Notes under the pieces: generated by a model
Told to the model about the DNA's origin: nothing
Databases searched by the model: none
The model's input: only the letters and a program-made list of their open reading frames with translations
From: Auxenochlorella pyrenoidosa
Taxonomy: Eukaryota; Chlorophyta; Trebouxiophyceae; Chlorellales; Chlorellaceae
Direction: 5' to 3'
NCBI GenBank assembly: GCA_001430745.1
Contig: KQ482032.1
Span: 53,629 to 65,327 of the forward strand
Length of the DNA stretch: 11,699 nucleotides
Program-made: the position numbers and the translations under genes
Shown here: positions 6,972 to 11,699 of the stretch, one piece after another
How the letters are laid out: every line of letters begins with the position of its first letter
How positions within the stretch are numbered: position 1 is the stretch's first letter

Positions 6972-9201
6972 ATGGGGGCCCCCAGCTTTGCGCCCGGCAC
7001 GCTGCTCATGGCCAGCCTGCTGACGGTGCTGACCAGCGCGCAGGGCCTGCTGACGGCGGCTAGCAAGAGCGGCGGCGGCTACGCCTACGACTTTTCCACC
7101 GTGCCCTTCCTGGCAGAGCTGGCCAAGCTGGGCATCTCGTGGGCCCTACTGGCGCGCGCGCGGCGCACCGACCCAGGCAGCGTGCGCATCACGCGCGACG
7201 CCCGCCACGTCGCGCTCTTCATCGTCCCCTCCATCATCTACATGTTCCACAACAACGTGCAGGCAAGGGCGGCTCAAGGGCCGGGGCCCGCCGGGTGCCG
7301 GCAGGGGCAGCGCCGCACGGCTGCTGCCGTAGGCAGCCCCTGGTGCCACACTTCACCCCTGATCAGCATGCGCCAGCGGTTGTGCACCTTGGGGGGCCAC
7401 CAGTCTTCTGCATGCCCGCACAGCTTGTGGCCCCGCACTCATGCGCGCCTCCAACCCCCCACCCCCGGCTCCAACCCACTTCAACACCCTGTCACCTCCC
7501 CCCACCTCCGCGCCCCCCCCCCCCCGGGCAGTTCTTCTTCCTCAAGTACGTCGACCCCGCCACCTACCAGATCCTGGGCAACCTGAAGATCGTGACCACG
7601 GGGCTGCTGCTGCGCCTCGCGCTGCGCCGCTACCTGAGCCGCATGCAGGTGCGCGGGGCGGGGGAGCCGCTGGGCGTTTGGCCAGGGCCGTTGTGCAGCA
7701 GGCTCGCTGCGGCGCGCTGCTGCTGCTGGCGGCGCCCCCTGGTGCTCAGCCAGCCCCGTGCAGCCCCAGACTCGGCTTCGGGGCGCCCTGCCTGCGCCAC
7801 TCCCGCTCCCTCCTGCAGTGGATGGCGCTCCTGCTGCTCATGGCGGGCGCAGCCACCTCCCAGATCAACACCGACTGCTCCAAAGGGACGGCACAGGGCG
7901 TGCTGCACGCGCCTGTCATGGTGCGTATGGCACCTGTGCGACCGTGACCACCCGGCTTGCTCCCAGTTGCCTGGCTCTGTCGGATGCGGGCTCGCGCCTG
8001 TGCATTGCTTTGTGGCAGCTGCCCGAGCCGGCTGCCCACCCTGTCACCGAACTCCTGCCCAGGGCCCCCCCCACACACACACACACACCACCCCACCCAC
8101 CCCCCGGCCCCCCACCACCCACCCCCACCACCTCTCCTGCCCAGGGCTACGTGTTTGGCGTGGTGTCGGCGCTGCTGAGCGCGCTGGGCGCCGTCTACAC
8201 CGAGTGGGTGCTCAAGAAGAACAATGACACGCTGTACTGGCAGAACACGCTGCTCTACGGCTTTGGCGCGCTCTTCAACGGCATCAACCTGTACCACAGG
8301 TTCACAGTGGGGAGGGGACCAGCCAGGACGGGGGAGCAGCCCGCCGGGGCGGCGCTGCGAGGGTCGGGCGTGCAGCCGATGCAAGGAGGGGCCCCAGCTT
8401 GCTGCCAGTGAGCTCTGACGTTTCACCCCTGCTCCGCATGCCTGGGCGCCACCGCCTGCAGCAAGATGCAGTCTGGCGGCGGGTGGGACATCTTCCGGGG
8501 TTACAGCCCCGTCACCTGGCTGGTGGTGGCCAACCTGGCATTCAGGTGGGGGCCTAGGGGTGGGGCGGGGCCTGTGGGGCATTGGGGACCGGACTGGCAG
8601 GCTGCTGTCTTGCTGGCCTGCGCCAATGCCGTGCAACCGCCGCTGGCACTCCCTGCACAGGAGCAGAGGTTGAAGCGTGGTGCTGCAGCTGGGATCTTCC
8701 AGTGCTGCACTAGCTCACTGCTTGCTCTTGCCAGCCCTTGTGGGCTCAGTGCCCCCTCCCTCCAGTCAAGCCCGCCCCTCTGCGCCGCCGCCCACCCCCC
8801 TGCAGCGGCCTGCTGGTGTCCTGGGTCATGAAGTTTGCCGACTCCATCGTCAAGGTGTACGCCACCTCCCTGGCCATGCTGCTCACCACCCTCGCCTCCA
8901 TCGCCTTCTTCAGCCTCACGCCCACGCTCCAGGTGCATGCGCGTGTGTGCGGCAGGGGGGACCCGGGCTGGATGCTTGACCAAGTGGGGCTGCAACCGCC
9001 CGCGAGCAGGACGGGGCTGCAACGGTCCGCCCGCCTGCCTGCCGCCCACGCCCGCCAGCGCCTTGCCTGCTCTCCCCATGCGTGCAGATGGGGCTTGGCA
9101 TCGTGGTGGCCTCCTGCTCGGTGGTGCTGTACTACGTGCCCCCAGCCACGCTAGCAGCCGTGCCGGAGCCCGCTGCAACCGCCGGCAAGCTGCCGCGGTA
9201 G
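6972..9201 (+). CDS. Nucleotide-sugar transporter, SLC35A / CMP-sialic-acid-transporter-like family
   Basis: Seven exons, 6972-7262, 7532-7648, 7819-7920, 8145-8299, 8462-8545, 8806-8932 and 9088-9201, give 329 residues with matching phases. The length is normal for the family. The protein is almost all membrane helices (about ten). Family signatures are the MFHNNVQFFFLKYVDPATYQ block joined across intron 1, LGNLKIVTTGLL with the conserved Lys at 116, SALGAVYTEWVLKKN, and LLVSWVMKFADSIVKVYATS near the C-terminus. Such proteins exchange nucleotide sugars for the matching nucleoside monophosphate across Golgi or ER membranes. Substrate cannot be told from sequence; in algae, UDP-sugars are likelier than CMP-sialic acid (inference). 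Intron 1 starts with GC (CAG/GCAAGG). The GT option six bases earlier would delete two residues from the conserved NN-x2-F block. The C-terminal tail is short and lacks a dilysine signal. Confidence 0.88.
8072..8089. repeat. (CA)n microsatellite in transporter intron 3
   Basis: A run of CA dinucleotides within a C-rich intron stretch ahead of the acceptor at 8144. It contributes to the pyrimidine-rich region and has no coding value. Confidence 0.8.
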
Positions 9202-9616
9202 CGGCATAGCGCCCACCGCCGCTGCCCTTGCCACCAACCCTTGCCGTACATGCTCCGAGACCTTCAGGCAGACCGGCCTTTTGCTGACGCCGCCCTTCTG
9301 TGCCCTGCCCTTTTGTACTCTCCTTCTGTATTGCTCCAGACCTGGAATGAGAGCTTTGATTTCAAGAGTTCATTGCAAGTTTGCATGTTGTCTGGGGTCA
9401 GCGTGCGTCAAGGAGTGCTTGGAGTGGGACGAGCAGCAAAGGGAGCGAAGAGGAAGAGGAAGCGAGCAGTCAGGCAGAGGCTACGAACGAAGCACAGCAG
9501 GAAGGCAGGTAGCAAGGAGTCGCTGCAAAAGCAGAGCAGGGGGAGGGAAAAACAGCGAGGATGGAATCTCACATCAGGTGGCATCCAGCGGGGGCTCGGG
9601 ACGGCGCGGGGCGGCG
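9202..9616. other. Convergent intergenic region between the transporter and HISN4
   Basis: These 415 bases hold the 3' UTRs of two facing genes. The part at about 9425-9560 is markedly purine-rich on the plus strand (GGAAG, GCAGAG, GGGAGGG units). I find no TGTAA for either gene here, so any signal must be a variant. No gene is supported. Confidence 0.5.
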
Positions 9617-11699
9617 CTACGCCGTGCGCGCCGGGATGCCGCTGCTGTTCAGGTGCTCCTTCACCGCCGAGATGGGCACCTCGCGCCGGTGGAAGATGCC
9701 CGCCGCCAGCGCCGCCGCCGCCTTGGTCTTCTGGAACACCTGCAGGGGCGGGGGCAAGCGTAGGGCGACGGAAGCTTGTTAAGAATCCACAAGGACCAGA
9801 CGAACCAGAGCATAGCTGGGCACACCAGGACCTTGCTGCCAAGCCAGGCATGGCCTGCCGAACCACGGAAAGCATGCTCATCCCTGCCAGGCGCTTGAGG
9901 GCACTGCTGTGTTGACTTGCCTCAGAGAAGTGCTCCGGCGCGCCGGCGCCGCTGCTGGCGATGACGGGGATGGTGACCGCGTCTGCATGCGGGAGGGGGG
10001 CGGGGGGGCCGCTGTGCATGCTGCGCAGCGCTCGACAGGCGGCCTGCGCTCAGCGTCTCCGCGTTTAGGGCAAGGGCCGGGCGCGCGACGGCGTGGCTTG
10101 GTGTCGCTCGCACCTGACACCGCGCCCACCAGCTCGCAGTCAAAGCCCTGCCCCACGCCGTCGTTGTCGATGCAGTTGAGCAAAATCTCGCCGGCCCCCA
10201 GGTCCTCCACCGCCTGCCAGGGAGTGTGTGTGTGGTGGGGGGGGGTGATGGGCATACAGAGCAGGCGCGGGCTGGACAGGGGCAATTGCAGAGGACGCCC
10301 AGCAGCAGCAAGCGATGTTAACGACAGGGCCGGCGGGGTGGCGGACGGGCACGCAGGCGGCGATGCTGTTCCATCGGGGCTGCCGGTCAGAATCCCCCCC
10401 CCAGAGCACCCACCTTGGCCAGCTGCACAGCGTCGACGTCGCGCCCCTCGCGCCCGCCCTTCACCGTGCACTGCCACCAGCAGTACTGCTCGCCGTTGGG
10501 GCCTGCAGTGCAAGTCCACACAGCCTGGGTCACCACACGCACGGATGCAGGGAAGTGCTGTTCTGAAGCAGTGCGGCTCTGACGCAGCAATCTGCTTCGG
10601 GCCTGCGCAACCGCGCATGATACAGCCCCGCAAAACCCTCCGGGGTATAACACTGTGGACACCTTGGCCCTTGCCCCCCACCCCCCCCCACAAACCTGGC
10701 TTGCTGGTCTTCACCGTGAAGTGGTGGGTGTCCTCTGGAGAGGCGACGTACACCCGCTTGGGGTCGATGGAGATGACCACCGCCTGGAGGGGGGGGGGCA
10801 CAAAGCTGAGGGTGTAGCACATGCTGGCAGGCGGCCAGGCCCCACCACCACCACCACCACCACCACTACCACCACCGAACGCACACACGCATGCATGCAT
10901 TGAGCTCAATGTTCGGTAGGGGGGCCCTTGGTTACGTGCTGCTGCCGCACTGCTGGCCGGGCCCCTGCCCCCCACCCCCCCCAACCCCACACACCTGGGC
11001 GCCGTACACACGGGAGATTTGCTCGATAGCGGTGCTGCCGTCCTTGGCGCCCCCCCGGGCCAGGTACTCCTCCACAGCCAGCACGGCGTCGCTGCCAATG
11101 GACACCTTGTCCGCGCCAGACCTGCGCCGGGGGCAGGGGGAGGGGGGGGCAGGACCCGGGAGCGTGAAGGGCTGGCGGGCGCTGCTGTTCAAGACAGAGG
11201 CAAGCGCGCTGCTCCCACACGTGTATGCGTGTGCGTGCGCCCCTCACCGGAAGTACTCTGCCGCCACCTGCAGCGCCGAGTAGTGCTTGCCGGTGCCGTC
11301 GGTGAACTCGCGGATGCCGCCGCCCACGGTGAGCGGCACAAACACGCCCTCGCTGGCCTGGCGCAGCACCTCCAGCATGGGCAGGTCGCCCAGCGGGAAG
11401 TCGCGGAAGCCTGAAGGGGGGGGGGAGGGGGCCAGCTCAAGAGGGGTTGGTGCGGGCAGGGGTGGGCAAAGGTGTGACAGGGCCAAGGGAACCGCTGTCG
11501 ACGCCCCAGCAGGCAAGCAGGTGCTGGAAGAGGCCTGGCCGGCAGCATGGCAAACGCCCCCGTCCTCTCCCCCCCAGGCGCAGCGCCCGCGCCCCGGGTC
11601 TTTTCCCCACCCACCGGTGATGTTGAGGAAGGTCACCTCGTCGGCGCCCTCCTCAAAGTACCGCCCCGCCAGCTCCACCGGCTTGCCGAGGTTGCGCAC
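9617..11699 (-). CDS. HISN4: Imidazole glycerol phosphate synthase HISN4 (HisHF), cyclase half; N-terminal part off right edge
   Basis: Eight exons, leftwards: 11699-11615, 11410-11248, 11121-10995, 10783-10696, 10502-10414, 10213-10114, 9982-9921, 9739-9617. They give 278 residues and a TAG stop with every phase matching. The chain follows the HisF barrel: [29 protein letters not shown], phosphate-binding [35 protein letters not shown] with the catalytic aspartate of the cyclase, [24 protein letters not shown] as second phosphate site, and a final helix ending in PARTA. The enzyme converts PRFAR plus ammonia to imidazole glycerol phosphate and AICAR in histidine synthesis. In plants and fungi a glutaminase domain is fused in front; it would lie to the right. 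The loops [20 protein letters not shown] and [15 protein letters not shown] are typical of the eukaryotic bifunctional form. The plant enzyme is plastid-located, which cannot be tested without the N-terminus. The intron after HFSE starts with GC (GAG/GCAAGT at 9920). Confidence 0.93.
10842..10876. repeat. (CCA)n microsatellite in HISN4 intron
   Basis: About eleven near-perfect CCA units lie between exons 3 and 4 of HISN4, with one interruption. They are intronic by phase and family continuity. Confidence 0.85.

Noticed and set aside
7139..8227. Long plus-strand frame overlapping the transporter
   Set aside because: It strings together intron sequence with one transporter exon; the other exons lie in different frames joined by splicing.
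9425..9560. Purine-rich stretch as a separate gene with a basic protein
   Set aside because: The frame is Lys/Arg-rich only because of base composition, lacks any recognisable motif and sits between two convergent genes.
9878..11098. A 406-codon open frame on the minus strand, and many other long frames in all six frames
   Set aside because: It runs through HISN4 introns and exons in mixed frames. GC-rich DNA has few stops, so length alone is not evidence; family-matching exons with consistent phases explain the region.

Overview
The window is nuclear DNA of a GC-rich green alga. A Chlorella/Micractinium-type trebouxiophyte fits best, but that is inferred from gene style and not proven. The signs are very high GC, many short introns with C-rich acceptors, plant-type protein families (bifunctional HISN4, FRA3-type 5-phosphatase, plant-like nucleotide-sugar transporter) and TGTAA-type poly(A) signals. 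Nothing looks bacterial or viral. Long open frames mean little here because the GC-rich introns stay open, so I built the genes from protein-family continuity plus splice sites with matching phase.

Layout, left to right. (1) 1-3428, minus strand: the N-terminal part of a FRA3-like WD40 inositol-polyphosphate 5-phosphatase that begins with an EH domain. Its catalytic end would lie beyond the left edge, and one exon carries an apparent one-base frame break in a homopolymer. (2) 3429-3805: divergent promoter region. (3) 3806-4898, plus strand: a five-exon WCPPC thioredoxin of the nucleoredoxin/tryparedoxin type with a C-terminal membrane anchor. (4) 5162-6387, minus strand: RPABC4 (RPB12), the zinc-ribbon subunit shared by RNA polymerases I, II and III. 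Its last intron starts with GC and appears to hold four tandem copies of a box C/D snoRNA related to U35/snR73. (5) 6388-6971: second divergent promoter region. (6) 6972-9201, plus strand: a seven-exon nucleotide-sugar transporter of the SLC35A type. (7) 9202-9616: intergenic. (8) 9617-11699, minus strand: the cyclase (HisF) half of imidazole glycerol phosphate synthase HISN4, entering from the right edge in eight exons.

The genes do not form a pathway; they are separate housekeeping functions: phosphoinositide signalling, redox, transcription, Golgi/ER sugar transport and histidine synthesis. The most unusual element is the snoRNA quartet inside RPABC4, where a polymerase gene would also make guide RNAs for ribosomal RNA. 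Next are the EH-domain/5-phosphatase fusion, a possible alternative acceptor that alters the redox site of the thioredoxin, and three GC-AG introns among about 26.
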